A stretch of DNA of 64,000 bases from Nocardia neocaledoniensis (GTDB lineage: Bacteria > Actinomycetota > Actinomycetes > Mycobacteriales > Mycobacteriaceae), in contig NZ_QGTL01000005.1 of the NCBI RefSeq assembly GCF_003182135.1, positions 248,001 through 312,000 on the forward strand, given 5' to 3'. Both the position numbers and the translations under genes were made by a program. Shown here piece by piece: positions 43,965 to 53,042 of this stretch (position 1 is the first letter of the stretch; the number at the start of each line of letters is the position of its first letter). Under the pieces are notes generated by a model. That model was not told where the DNA came from. It worked only from the letters and a program-made list of their open reading frames with translations, and searched no databases.

Positions 43965-44987
43965 TCAGAGGTCCAGCGTGAGTGCGCCGCCGGTGGAGCG
44001 GGACACGCAGGTCAGCAGGTGGTCGGTGCGCTCGTCGCCGGTGAGCAGCAGGTCGCGGTGCTCGACCTCGCCAGCCAGGACGCGGGTCTTGCAGGTTCCG
44101 CAGAATCCCTGCCTGCAGGAGAAGACGACCTCAGGCCGCACGCGGCGGATCGCGTCCAGCGCGGTCTCGGTGCTGCCGACGCGCACGGTGCGACCGCTGC
44201 GAGCGAGCGTGATGTCGAACGCGCGGCCGTCGACCACGGGCCTGGCCGAGAACAGCTCGGTGTGCAGGGAGGCCGTGGGATTCAGCGTGAACAGGGTGCG
44301 CTGGGCCAGGTCGAGCACCGGCGGTGGACCGCACACGTAGACCGCGGCGCCGGGGGCCGCGGTGGCCAGCAGCGCGGGGAGGTCGGGCGTGCCGGTCTCG
44401 TCGTCGGGGCGGATGTCGGTGCCCGGCGGCACCTCGGCCAGGAACGGCATGGTCTCGCGCGACCTGCCCAGATACACCAGCCGTCCGCGCGCGCCTGCCG
44501 TCCACGCCATCGGCAGCAGCGGGGTGATCCCGATGCCCGCCGCGACGAACAGATACGACGGCGCGGTCTCGATGAAGGGAAAGGCATTGCGCGGCCCACG
44601 GATTCGGAGCGGGTCGCCCGCGCGCAGAGCGTGCATCTCCAGGGAACCGCCGTCGCCGTCGGCGATCCGGCGGACCGCGAGGCGATAGTGGTGCCGGTCG
44701 CGCGGATCGCCGCACAGGGAGTACTGGCGCTGCCGCCCAGAGGGCAGGAACACATCGAGGTGCGAGCCCGGTCGCCACGTGGGCAGGGGCGCGCCACCGG
44801 GGCGGCGCAGCGTCACACCGACCACGTCCGCGGCCTCCGGGCGCACCGACTCCACCACGACATCGAGGTCGAAACCGCGGTGCCGCACGGGATGCGGTGG
44901 CGACAGCGCCGGCTGGGTGAACACCTTCTTGTAGACGTCGACGGCCACCCCGAGCGCGCGCAGGCCCGGCGTCGCGACCCCGCTCAC
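43965..44987 (-). CDS. Ferredoxin reductase with C-terminal 2Fe-2S domain
   Basis: A 340-residue electron-transfer protein. The flavin region has RQYSLCGDP, the NAD region GIGITPLLPM and VYVCGPPPVL, and the C-terminus a plant-type 2Fe-2S site: CRQGFCGTC followed by a fourth cysteine in LLTCVSRS. It passes electrons from NAD(P)H to an oxygenase. GTG at 44985-44987 overlaps the stop of the diiron-protein gene, its likely partner. Confidence 0.92.
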   Translation of the reverse strand: MSGVATPGLRALGVAVDVYKKVFTQPALSPPHPVRHRGFDLDVVVESVRPEAADVVGVTLRRPGGAPLPTWRPGSHLDVFLPSGRQRQYSLCGDPRDRHHYRLAVRRIADGDGGSLEMHALRAGDPLRIRGPRNAFPFIETAPSYLFVAAGIGITPLLPMAWTAGARGRLVYLGRSRETMPFLAEVPPGTDIRPDDETGTPDLPALLATAAPGAAVYVCGPPPVLDLAQRTLFTLNPTASLHTELFSARPVVDGRAFDITLARSGRTVRVGSTETALDAIRRVRPEVVFSCRQGFCGTCKTRVLAGEVEHRDLLLTGDERTDHLLTCVSRSTGGALTLDL

Positions 44988-45865
44988 GCGCGCGCCGCCG
45001 GCGAGTGCGCCAGATACCGCAGGGCGTTGTCCATCGAACCCAGTTGGGAGGGATGGAAACCCGGCCGCAGGTAGCGCGGCATCTCGGTGACGAAGGTGGT
45101 GAAGCTCGGGATCACGCCGCGCACCGTCGCGCTCACGAACTGCCGCGCCCAGGACCGTCCCTTGTCCCGGCTCGGATCCTTGCGGTACAGGTACGCGGTC
45201 GAAATGATGAACAGCGGCAACAGCGTTCCGCTGGCCAGTAACCCGGTGCGCGCCCGGCGCAGGTACCCGCCGTCGACGTGCATGTAGGCGTCGAACACCA
45301 CGCTGCGGTGCTCGACCTCCTCGGCGCCGTGCCAGCGGACCAGGTCCAGCATCGTCGGGTCCATCCCGAGCTCGGCGAGCACCTTCGACTCGAGCAGCCA
45401 CTCGCCGATCACGGCGGTGAAGTGCTCCATCCCGGCGAAGAGCCCGAGACGTTCCTTGAGCCATTGCTCCTTGGCGCGACCGGACAGCCCCTGATCGCCC
45501 AGCAACCGGTCGACCAGCCAGGCCACCCCGGCCACATACGACTCGACGTCGAGACCGATCGACTGCAGGTGCTCGCGCGCGCCCTCGTGACTGCTGGCGT
45601 GCATGGATTCCTGCCCGATGAAGCCGGTGACCTCCTCCCGCAGCCGCTCGTCGTCGATGTGGGGGAGCGCCTCGGCCAGGCAGGCGGCCATCGCGCGTTC
45701 GCCCTCGGGCAGGACCAGGTGCATCACATTGGTGACGTGCGTGGCCAGCACCTCCCCGGGGATGTAGTGCATGGGCACCGACGAGAAGTCGAAATGCACA
45801 TCCCGGGCGTGGATCGCGTGCGCCTCTTCCTGATAGGAGCGCGCCGTTGCACTGTTATCAGCCAT
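44984..45865 (-). CDS. Predicted metal-dependent hydrolase/diiron protein (PF10118 type)
   Basis: A 293-residue ferritin-like protein. Two glutamate/histidine helices carry FIGQESMHASSHEG and WHGAEEVEHRSVVFDAY, the ExxH pairs of a carboxylate-bridged diiron site. The Pfam family is called a predicted metal-dependent hydrolase, but the fused-2Fe-2S reductase gene overlapping it makes an oxygenase or hydroxylase equally likely. ATG at 45863-45865. It opens the six-gene operon, with operator half-sites overlapping its start. Confidence 0.85.
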   Translation of the reverse strand: MADNSATARSYQEEAHAIHARDVHFDFSSVPMHYIPGEVLATHVTNVMHLVLPEGERAMAACLAEALPHIDDERLREEVTGFIGQESMHASSHEGAREHLQSIGLDVESYVAGVAWLVDRLLGDQGLSGRAKEQWLKERLGLFAGMEHFTAVIGEWLLESKVLAELGMDPTMLDLVRWHGAEEVEHRSVVFDAYMHVDGGYLRRARTGLLASGTLLPLFIISTAYLYRKDPSRDKGRSWARQFVSATVRGVIPSFTTFVTEMPRYLRPGFHPSQLGSMDNALRYLAHSPAARA

Positions 45866-45907
45866 GCGACGACCGTACAGTGCAACAAAAAGTATCGCAA
45901 TGTTGCA
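45846..45907. promoter_or_regulatory. Three GTTGCA half-sites, candidate TetR operator
   Basis: GTTGCACTG at 45846-45854 and CAGTGCAAC at 45878-45886 form a perfect 9-base inverted repeat spanning the start codon of the diiron gene. A third half-site, GTTGCA at 45902-45907, pairs with TGCAAC at 45881. The divergent gap carries little else, so control of both directions by the adjacent TetR is likely. Confidence 0.6.
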
Positions 45908-45933
45908 TTCAGGCGGCCTGCTACCGTCGACAC

Positions 45934-46545
45934 GTGCTTTCCACCGCCGCGACCTCGGGAGATTCACCCGCCGCCGACTCCGTCGAAGAACGGATTCTCG
46001 ACGCCGCGCTCGTCCAGTTCGAGCGCGTCGGCGTGCGGAAGACCACGATCGAGGACATCGCCAGGGCCGCCGACGTGGACCGTGCGACCGTCTACCGGCG
46101 CATCGGCTCCCGCGACGACGTGGTGCGCGCCGCGTTCGAGCGCGAGGTGCGCGGGCTGCTCGACGACTTGCGCGACATCCCGGCGCGCCACGACGGGTTC
46201 GACGACATCGTCGTCGACGTGTTCACCACCGTGGTCACCCGCTGGCGCACCCATCCACTGGTGGAGCGGCTGCTCACGCTCGAGGCCGACCGCATCCTGC
46301 CCCAGCTCACCGTCGAGGGCGGGTCGTTCTTCCTGCTCTCGGTCGCGGCGTCCACCGAGATCCTCGGAAAGGTGCTGGAGGACAGCCGGTTTCCGGCCGT
46401 GCCGGATCTTCCGGCGCGCGTCGAGGTGGCCTGCCGGGTGGTGCACTCGCTGATCCTGCAGCCGGTCGGCGGCATCGACACGAGCACGCCCGAGGCGCTG
46501 GCCGCCTTCGCCCGGGCCTACATCGTCCCGATTCTCACGCCGTAG
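45934..46545 (+). CDS. TetR family regulator of the oxidation operon
   Basis: A 203-residue TetR protein. The DNA-binding domain is EERILDAALVQFERVGVRKTTIEDIARAA with recognition helix VDRATVYRRIGSRDD. The ligand domain is helical. GTG 45934 is used as start; no Shine-Dalgarno is visible and the transcript may be leaderless. It is divergent from the six-gene operon, with the GTTGCA half-sites between. Confidence 0.85.
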   Translation: MLSTAATSGDSPAADSVEERILDAALVQFERVGVRKTTIEDIARAADVDRATVYRRIGSRDDVVRAAFEREVRGLLDDLRDIPARHDGFDDIVVDVFTTVVTRWRTHPLVERLLTLEADRILPQLTVEGGSFFLLSVAASTEILGKVLEDSRFPAVPDLPARVEVACRVVHSLILQPVGGIDTSTPEALAAFARAYIVPILTP

Positions 46546-46600
46546 CCGGTCCGGGCCCTCGCGTGTCGGACCGCACTGCCCGGAAGTATTGACAAGTCGC

Positions 46601-46626
46601 CAATAGTGCTGCGATCGTCACTATTG
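46601..46626. promoter_or_regulatory. Inverted repeat, candidate operator of the second TetR gene
   Basis: CAATAGT and ACTATTG, perfect 7-base arms, flank 12 bases about 90 bases before the TetR start. A TTGACA-like hexamer lies just upstream at 46589-46594. The rest of the 167-base gap shows only GAGG before the start codon. Confidence 0.5.
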
Positions 46627-46712
46627 CTTGGGCTTCCGACTATCGGATCCCCTTCTGCTTCGCGCGGCGAGGTCGCCGAGGTGCTGAAAACCAGTTCGAC
46701 CATCGAGGAAAC

Positions 46713-47402
46713 ATGACCGAGGCATCCGTTCACGGGGCGATCCGGCCGTCGGCCCGGGGTGTGCGCGGCGACGGCAGGCGCGCGCATCGTCGGCGTGCCG
46801 TCGTGGCCGCGGCACGCGACGTCTTCGTCGTCAACGGGTTCCACGGTGCGCGGATGGCGGAGATCAGCGCGCACGCCGGGATCAGCAAGCCCGTGCTCTA
46901 CGACCACTTCGCCACCAAGCTGGACCTGTATCTGGCTGTGCTGCAACAGTATCTGGATCGCATGGTCGCCGACGTGCGCGCGGCGGTCGTCGCAGGCGAC
47001 ACCGCGCGGTCCAAGACGCGCGGCGCGGTCGCGGTGTACTTCGACTTCGTCGACGACGACCCGGGCGGGCACATCCTGGTGTTCGAGTCCGCGGTGCCCA
47101 GTGAGCCGAGCGTCGAATGGCGGGTGCGCTGCGCGCTGAGCGCCTGTGCCGAGCTGGTCGCCGCCGAGCTCCGTGGCGCGGGCGTCGCCGACACGTCCGC
47201 GCGGATGTACGCCTGGAGCATGGTCGGCATCAGCCGGCTGGCCGCGCGCCACTGGCTCGACGCGGGCAGGCCGATTCCGAAGCGGGACGCCGTCGATGTC
47301 GCGGCGGCCCTGTGCTGGAGCGGGCTGTCGGGCGTCGAGCGCAAACCCGCTCTTCGACCTTCGATCGAACGGACGACCTCCTATGCCCTTCGCCCTGCGT
47401 GA
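46713..47402 (+). CDS. TetR family transcriptional regulator
   Basis: A 229-residue regulator. Its domain reads AHRRRAVVAAARDVFVVNGF, then AHAGISKPVLYDHFATKLDLY, the usual TetR pattern. The long basic N-terminus (about 25 residues) precedes the helix-turn-helix. ATG 46713 follows GAGGAAAC. The SRPBCC gene overlaps its end by 20 bases, so it probably controls that gene. Confidence 0.88.
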   Translation: MTEASVHGAIRPSARGVRGDGRRAHRRRAVVAAARDVFVVNGFHGARMAEISAHAGISKPVLYDHFATKLDLYLAVLQQYLDRMVADVRAAVVAGDTARSKTRGAVAVYFDFVDDDPGGHILVFESAVPSEPSVEWRVRCALSACAELVAAELRGAGVADTSARMYAWSMVGISRLAARHWLDAGRPIPKRDAVDVAAALCWSGLSGVERKPALRPSIERTTSYALRPA

Positions 47403-47868
47403 ATCCGACGACGCCTTCCTCGCCACCGCACCCCACCGCTGTGTCCACGTCGTGGAGCTCACGGCGTCCCCGCGCGCGGTGTGGGCCGCGCTCGTTGCCG
47501 ACGACGCGCTCGTGTCGTGGTCGACGGCGGTCACCGGAATGCGCTGGACCTCCCGGCCGCCGCACGGTGTGGGTGCCACGCGCGTGGTCACCCTCGGCGG
47601 GGTCGCGGCACTGACCGAACGCTTCTATCGCTGGGAGGACGAGCGGCGGATGACCTTCACCGTCGACGCGGCCTCGGTGCCCGGCCTGCGCCGCTTCGCC
47701 GAGGATCTCGAGCTGACCCCTACGGCCACCGGCACCACGCTGACCTGGACGTTCGCGGTTGAGGGTGGTCCCGTGCTGCGTCCGCTGCTCGGGCTGTCCG
47801 GCCCGGTCACCCGAGGCCTCACCGGCTCGATCGCCCGGGGGATCCGGCGCGCGATCGCCGCACCGTAG
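47383..47868 (+). CDS. SRPBCC family (polyketide cyclase-like) protein
   Basis: A 161-residue START-like protein. CVHVVELTASPRAVWAALVADD and TLTWTFAVEGGPVLRPLLG are typical of the fold, a hydrophobic cavity for lipid or aromatic ligands. Some are dehydratases or cyclases, but most are uncharacterised. ATG 47383 lies inside the end of the TetR gene behind GGACGACC, so translation may be coupled. Confidence 0.82.
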   Translation: MPFALRESDDAFLATAPHRCVHVVELTASPRAVWAALVADDALVSWSTAVTGMRWTSRPPHGVGATRVVTLGGVAALTERFYRWEDERRMTFTVDAASVPGLRRFAEDLELTPTATGTTLTWTFAVEGGPVLRPLLGLSGPVTRGLTGSIARGIRRAIAAP

Positions 47869-47898
47869 GCGGCCCTGGGGAAGGACGGCTCGATTCGG

Positions 47899-48324
47899 GT
47901 GCGCGCCATCGACCTGCGCGCGGAACTCGTCGCCGCGGTGGAGGAGGTGATCGCCGCCGAAGCCCACCGGCACGAGGACCAGGCGCTGACCAAGCCGGCC
48001 GTCGAGCTGGGGCGCGACGAGGGGCTGGCCGTGGTGGGCCTCGGCCCGACGACGGCGGCGCTGCGCACGGCCGATGTCGAGCGGCTGCTGCTCGACCCCG
48101 ACCGGCTCGGGGACCGCACGGTGCTGGTCGGCGCCGATCGCGCGCAGGTGATCGCCGAGACCGGCACGCCGTCGAGCTGGAGTGGTAACACCGCGCACCG
48201 GCAGACCTGCCGGGCCGACGAGGCACTGCCCGTCGCCGCCCTGCTGATGGGCGCGGAGGTGAGCACCGTGGCCGGTGGGCTGCCGTCGGAGGACGGCGTC
48301 GCCGCACTGGTGCGGCACCGCTGA
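47899..48324 (+). pseudogene. C-terminal fragment of an Rv2629-like (baeRF) release-factor homologue
   Basis: The 141 residues align with only the last third of Rv2629-type proteins, which are about 370 residues long. Shared blocks are GLAVVGLGPTTAALRTADVERLLL and RADEALPVAALLMGAEV. The N-terminal and middle domains, which would carry the release-factor-like core, are absent, and the 30 bases upstream are not coding. GTG 47899 could be read, with GGAAGG 15 bases upstream. It is either a remnant or a stand-alone domain. Recognition rests on my memory of Rv2629. Confidence 0.65.
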
Positions 48325-48346
48325 GAACCGAGACGAGGAGGTCACG

Positions 48347-48511
48347 ATGGCCATCGAACGCGGAAACACCAAACACGGACCGCAGCAGGACGATCAGCTC
48401 GCCCACGAGCTCCAGGGCACGATCAAGGGCAATCGCTCGAGTCGCGCCGAGGAGTGGCGGGATCCGGAGCCGCCCGCCGACGACGACCCGGAAACCGAGC
48501 TGCGACGCTGA
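48347..48511 (+). CDS. Small hydrophilic protein, 54 residues
   Basis: ATG 48347 follows GAGGAGG at ideal spacing. The protein (MAIERGNTKHGPQQDDQLAHE and a Pro/Asp/Glu-rich end) is highly charged and likely disordered. It has no known domain. It follows the Rv2629-like fragment after 22 bases and converges with the FadD17-like gene. Confidence 0.7.
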   Translation: MAIERGNTKHGPQQDDQLAHELQGTIKGNRSSRAEEWRDPEPPADDDPETELRR

Positions 48512-50179
48512 CTACAGCAGGCGCTGCCTGCCGTGCGTCGCGAATTCGGCGGCCAGCGCCTGCTTGTCGGCCTCGGTCATCCGCTGGTATTCGGGTCGAC
48601 CGCGCCCCACCCAGCGGTGGACCGGCTCGTCGGTGCGCCACGCCTGTTCGCGCAGCGCCCGCTTGAGGACCTTGTTCGATCCGGTGACGGGCAGCTCGGG
48701 CGAGACCCGCAGCAGCCGGGGCATGCCCTTGCTGCCGAGATCGGCCTGGGCGCAGAGGAACTCGGTGAACTCGGGGAGGTCGAAGGTGGCCGGGTCGGCG
48801 ACTTCGATCGCAGCCATCACCTGATCGCCCGAGCGCGGATCGGGGACGGCGAAGACCGCCGCGGCGATGACGGCCGGATGCCTGCGCAGCACGTGCTCGA
48901 TCATCAGCGCGGAGGTGTTCTCCCCGTCGACCCGGATCCAATCGCCCTGGCGCCCGGCGAAATACAGGAACCCGTCGGTGTCGAGGTAGCCCAGATCGCC
49001 GGTCCAGTACCAGCCGTTGCGGACCCGATCGGCGTCGGCGGCCTCGTTCTTGTAGTAGCCCTCGAAGGCGAGGGCGCCGTTGCGGTCGATCATCTCGCCG
49101 ATGGCCTCGTCGGGGTTGCGCACCCGGCCGTGGTCGTCGAGTTCGGCCCGGGCGCACTCGGCGAGGGTCTGCGGATTCACCACCGCCACACCGGGATGCG
49201 CGGGCCGGCCGAGCGCGGTGGCGGGCGCGGCCGGATCGGGAACGGCCAGGTTCGGGCCCTCGCTCGAGCCGTAGCCCTCGAACAGCGGGGCGCCGAAGCG
49301 GCGGCGGAACTCCTCCTGATCGGCGACCGACGCCTCGGTGCCGAAACCGCGCCGGAGCTGATTGTCCGCGTCGTCCGGGGTTTCCGGCACGGCGAGCAGG
49401 TAGCCCAGCGCCTTGCCGACATAGGTGAAGAACGTGGCGCCGAAGTACCGCACATCCGGCAGGAAACGCGAGGCGGAGAACTTCGGGGTCAGGCAGACCG
49501 TGGCGCCGACCGCGAGCGCGGGCGCCCACAGGGCCATGATCGCGTTGCCGTGGAACAGCGGCATGCAGCAGTAGTCCACATCGTCGCGGACGTGCCCGAA
49601 CTTCGCCACCGCCTTGTGCGCGACCACCGCCAGGCGGCGCTGGCTGCACCGCACCGCCTTCGACGTGCCGGTGGTGCCCGAGGTGAACAGCAGCAGCAAC
49701 AGATCCGCGGGTCCGCCCAGCGCGGTGGGCGGCACGCGGTGGGCCGCGACCCTGGCGGCGTAGCCGGGATCGTCGATCAGCAGGAAGCGGTCCTCGGTGA
49801 GTCCGAGATCGAGGGTCCGCAGGCGCGCCATCCCGGCGGCGTCGGTGACGATCAGCTGACAATCGACGTACCGGATGTCGGCGGCGAGCTGGGCGTCGCC
49901 CCTGGTCGGATTGAGCCCGGCCACGGCGGCGCCCGCCAGCGCCGCCGCGCCGAGCCAGAACACGAAGTCGGGAACGTTGTCCAGCAGCACGCCCAGGTGG
50001 AAGGCGCCGTCGCGGCGCAGCGCGCGGGCCAGCTCGGCCCGCGCCGCCGACTCGGCGACCACCTCGTCCCAGGTCCATCGCGCCTCCCGCGTGCGCAGGC
50101 CGATCCGCTGGTCACCGACCCGGTCGAGCAGCATGGTCGCGATATCCGCTCGGGGCGCGTCGTGGATCCGTTCCGTCAT
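48512..50179 (-). CDS. Acyl-CoA synthetase, FadD17-like
   Basis: A 555-residue AMP-forming ligase. Core motifs are LLFTSGTTGTSKAVRCSQ, MPLFHGNAIMALW, EGYGSSEGPN, WYWTGDLGYLD and GSNKVLKRALREQ. The pattern resembles FadD17, which is associated with steroid side-chain activation in mycobacteria; the substrate here is unproven. ATG at 50177-50179. It is followed upstream, on the same strand, by a KstD-like flavoprotein gene 81 bases away, which fits a steroid-like role. Confidence 0.85.
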   Translation of the reverse strand: MTERIHDAPRADIATMLLDRVGDQRIGLRTREARWTWDEVVAESAARAELARALRRDGAFHLGVLLDNVPDFVFWLGAAALAGAAVAGLNPTRGDAQLAADIRYVDCQLIVTDAAGMARLRTLDLGLTEDRFLLIDDPGYAARVAAHRVPPTALGGPADLLLLLFTSGTTGTSKAVRCSQRRLAVVAHKAVAKFGHVRDDVDYCCMPLFHGNAIMALWAPALAVGATVCLTPKFSASRFLPDVRYFGATFFTYVGKALGYLLAVPETPDDADNQLRRGFGTEASVADQEEFRRRFGAPLFEGYGSSEGPNLAVPDPAAPATALGRPAHPGVAVVNPQTLAECARAELDDHGRVRNPDEAIGEMIDRNGALAFEGYYKNEAADADRVRNGWYWTGDLGYLDTDGFLYFAGRQGDWIRVDGENTSALMIEHVLRRHPAVIAAAVFAVPDPRSGDQVMAAIEVADPATFDLPEFTEFLCAQADLGSKGMPRLLRVSPELPVTGSNKVLKRALREQAWRTDEPVHRWVGRGRPEYQRMTEADKQALAAEFATHGRQRLL

Positions 50180-50260
50180 CTCCGCTGTGTACCTCCTGTA
50201 CCGACCTTGCCACGCCCGCGACCGGCGTCGCGGGCGAGACCCCTTCTCCCGCAGTCCGGC

Positions 50261-51736
50261 TCAGGCCGGCGCGGCCGCTGTCGCGCCCGCTCTGCGCCCG
50301 AAGAAGGTGCCGTCGCCGAGGGAGGTGCCGCTGATGTAGCCCCACGAGTGCAGACCCGAGGTCGCCCGGCCCGCGGCGAACAGGCCGGGGATCGGGGCGC
50401 CGTCGAGGTCGAGCACGTGCCCGTCGACCGTGGTGTGCAGACCGCCGATGGTGAACACCTCGGCGCCGCCACGGCCCGCGGCACCGTATTCCGGCGGGGC
50501 GATGCCACGCTGGACGTCGATCGCCGCGAACGGTGAGCGCAGCGGTCGCAGCCAGCGGGGCGCCTTGTGGAAGTACGGGTCGCTGCCCTCCGCGGCGTGC
50601 CGGTTGTACTCGGTGATCGTGGTCTGCAGGGCGCCCGGCGGCATGCCGATCTGCTGTTCGAGGTCGTCGAGCGTCTCGGCCACGAAATGCGGCTGCACGC
50701 CCCAGCGTTCGTTCTCCGGCACTTCCTCGTAGGCCTGCTCGTCCAGGATCACCCACACCTTCAGGCCGTGCTTGAACAGCGCGGCCTGACCGACGAGTCC
50801 GGGGTAGACGTCCTCGTTGATGAAGCGACGGCCCTTGTCGTCGACGATCATGCCGCGCACCATCATGCCGGGGATCAGCGAGATGCCGACCTGCGCGGCG
50901 GACATGTGCCGCACCGCCGCGCCCGCGGCCTGCGCCATCACCACGCCGCGGCCGTCGTCGCCACCGTCGCTGTTGACCCCGAGCCCGACCAGCTGCGGCG
51001 CGTGCTGGGCCACCATCTCGGCGTTGTCGGCGAACCCGCCCGTGGTCAGGACGACGCCGCGGCGCGCCCGGTAGGTGTGCAGCCTGCCGTACTGCTTGGC
51101 GACGACTCCGACGACGCGGCCCGCCTCGGTGATCAGCCGGGTCGCGTTGGAATCGGTGTGCACCGTGACGGAGGTGGCCGCGACGGCCTCGCTCAGCTTC
51201 TGCATGAGCACCTTGCCACCGAAGCCGTCGGAGGTGACCCGGTGCCCGCGCGGCGCCGGCTTCGCCAGTTCGGCGAAGGGCCAGGCGTTCTCGCCCATCC
51301 ACATCAGCCCGTCGTCGGTCGGCGGCACCCAGGTGGGCGAGTCCCACAGCGACGGCTTGAACGGCACGCCGTGATCGACGAGCCACTGGTAGTGGCGGGT
51401 GCTCTCGCGACTGTAGAGCTCGACCTTCGCCCGGTCGGCGTCGGGGCCGAGGGCGGCGAGCAGGAACGCCGCCATGTCCTCGGCGGTGTCCTCGAAGCCG
51501 CACGCGCGCTGGATGTCGGTGCCGCCGCCCAGATACATCTCACCGCCGGACAGCGCCGAGGACCCGCCGCCGCCACTGAACTTCTCCAGAACGATGACCT
51601 CGGCGCCCGCCGCGGCCGCCTCGAGCGCGGCGGACGCGCCCGCGCAGCCGTAGCCGACGACGAGAACGTCGGTCTCGTGGTCGAATCCGTCGAGCGCGCC
51701 CGCATCGACGGGTGTCACCGAATTGTCTGTGCTCAT
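50261..51736 (-). CDS. FAD-dependent oxidoreductase, 3-ketosteroid dehydrogenase-like
   Basis: A 491-residue flavoprotein. The FAD loop is VLVVGYGCAGASAALEA with LEKF, followed by GGGGSSALSGG. Late segments GRATSGLHSWGYISG and TFFGRRAG are typical of the FAD_binding_2 family that includes KstD and fumarate/urocanate reductases. A steroid Delta1-dehydrogenase is plausible, but the family is broad. I start at ATG 51734-51736, preceded by GGGAG. Confidence 0.85.
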   Translation of the reverse strand: MSTDNSVTPVDAGALDGFDHETDVLVVGYGCAGASAALEAAAAGAEVIVLEKFSGGGGSSALSGGEMYLGGGTDIQRACGFEDTAEDMAAFLLAALGPDADRAKVELYSRESTRHYQWLVDHGVPFKPSLWDSPTWVPPTDDGLMWMGENAWPFAELAKPAPRGHRVTSDGFGGKVLMQKLSEAVAATSVTVHTDSNATRLITEAGRVVGVVAKQYGRLHTYRARRGVVLTTGGFADNAEMVAQHAPQLVGLGVNSDGGDDGRGVVMAQAAGAAVRHMSAAQVGISLIPGMMVRGMIVDDKGRRFINEDVYPGLVGQAALFKHGLKVWVILDEQAYEEVPENERWGVQPHFVAETLDDLEQQIGMPPGALQTTITEYNRHAAEGSDPYFHKAPRWLRPLRSPFAAIDVQRGIAPPEYGAAGRGGAEVFTIGGLHTTVDGHVLDLDGAPIPGLFAAGRATSGLHSWGYISGTSLGDGTFFGRRAGATAAAPA

Positions 51737-51821
51737 GCCCACTCCCATCCGCTGTGCTGCGGCGCACGCTAGGACCTCGCGCGCGCGGCCGACGGGGGAG
51801 TGTCCACCCAGCGGGAGGCCG

Positions 51822-52991
51822 TCAGTCCTTCGGCGCGGCCACCGCGGGTTCCTCGGGCTCCTCCACCGCGGGCGGCGGCCCGGTGGCCGCGTCGATCTGC
51901 TCGCCGATGTAGCGGATGACCACGGCGATCATCGCCACGACGGGGACGGCGAGGAACGCACCGGTGATGCCGTACAGCGAGCCACCCGCGGTCACCGCGA
52001 GCAGCACGATCACCGCGTGCAGTTCCATGCTGCGGCTCTGCAGGACCGGTTGCAGCACATTGCCTTCCAGCTGCTGCACGGCGATGACGATGCCGAGCAC
52101 GATCAGCGCGGTGGTGAAACCGTTGCCGACCAGCGCGACGAGGACCGCCAGCGCGCCGGCGACGAAAGCGCCGACCATCGGGACGAAGCCGCCGATGAAG
52201 GTGATCACCGACAGCACCATCGCCAGTGGAACGTCGAGAATGAACAACCCGGCGCCGATGAGCACGGCGTCGACCATGCTGACGATCGCCTGCGTGCGGA
52301 TGAAGCCGCCCAGCGTCGCCCAGACCCGCTCGAGTACGGCCTCGACGTGGCGGCCGCTGCGGCTGCCGAACACCACGTGCATCCAGGGCAGGAAACGGCG
52401 GCCGTCCTTGAGGAAGAAGAACACCAGCACCAGCACCAGGAACACGGTGATCAGGACCGAGGTCGCGGTGGAGACGCCGGTGAACACGCCGCTGGCGATC
52501 TGCGCGCCGCTGGACTGGAGCCGGCCGACGATGGCGTCGACCGCGGAATCGAGTTGCTCGTCGCGGATCCGCAAGGGCGGCCCCTGGACCCAGTCGCGCA
52601 CCTGGTTGATGCCCTCGGTGGACTTGTCGGCGAGTTCGGGGGCCTGATCGGCCACCGAGGGCACGATCAGCGCGACGATGCCGGCCAGCACCCCGACGAA
52701 GCCGAGCAGGGTCACCGTGGCCGCCAGCGCGGGTGGGAAACGATGCGCGGTGAGCCACCTCGCCGGTGGCCAGAGGATCGTGGTCACCACGATCGCGAGG
52801 GCGACCGGCAGGATCACCACCCACAGCCGCGCGGTGACGGTGCCGAGCACCCACGCGCCCAGCGCGATCGCGACGATGCACAGCGACCACTTGGCCAGCC
52901 ACAGCAGTCCGCCGCCGATCACGTCCCCGCGGTCGCGGCGCGGCGTGCCGGTCGATCGCGTTCCACTCGGTTCTTTCCCCTGCCCGCTCAC
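51822..52991 (-). CDS. AI-2E family transporter-like membrane protein
   Basis: A 389-residue protein with about eight hydrophobic helices. LWVVILPVALAIVVTTILWPP and VFFFLKDGRRFLPWM, then IGGFVPMVGAFVAG and EGNVLQPVLQSRSMELH, are the hallmark blocks of the family. Members are proposed transporters of small molecules or ions. GTG at 52989-52991. The long Pro/Glu-rich C-terminal tail is likely cytoplasmic. No neighbour indicates its cargo. Confidence 0.9.
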   Translation of the reverse strand: MSGQGKEPSGTRSTGTPRRDRGDVIGGGLLWLAKWSLCIVAIALGAWVLGTVTARLWVVILPVALAIVVTTILWPPARWLTAHRFPPALAATVTLLGFVGVLAGIVALIVPSVADQAPELADKSTEGINQVRDWVQGPPLRIRDEQLDSAVDAIVGRLQSSGAQIASGVFTGVSTATSVLITVFLVLVLVFFFLKDGRRFLPWMHVVFGSRSGRHVEAVLERVWATLGGFIRTQAIVSMVDAVLIGAGLFILDVPLAMVLSVITFIGGFVPMVGAFVAGALAVLVALVGNGFTTALIVLGIVIAVQQLEGNVLQPVLQSRSMELHAVIVLLAVTAGGSLYGITGAFLAVPVVAMIAVVIRYIGEQIDAATGPPPAVEEPEEPAVAAPKD

Positions 52992-53042
52992 GTCGCCAGT
53001 CTGACACGTCGTGCGCGATTCGTGGCGGCGGCGGTTCGCGGC

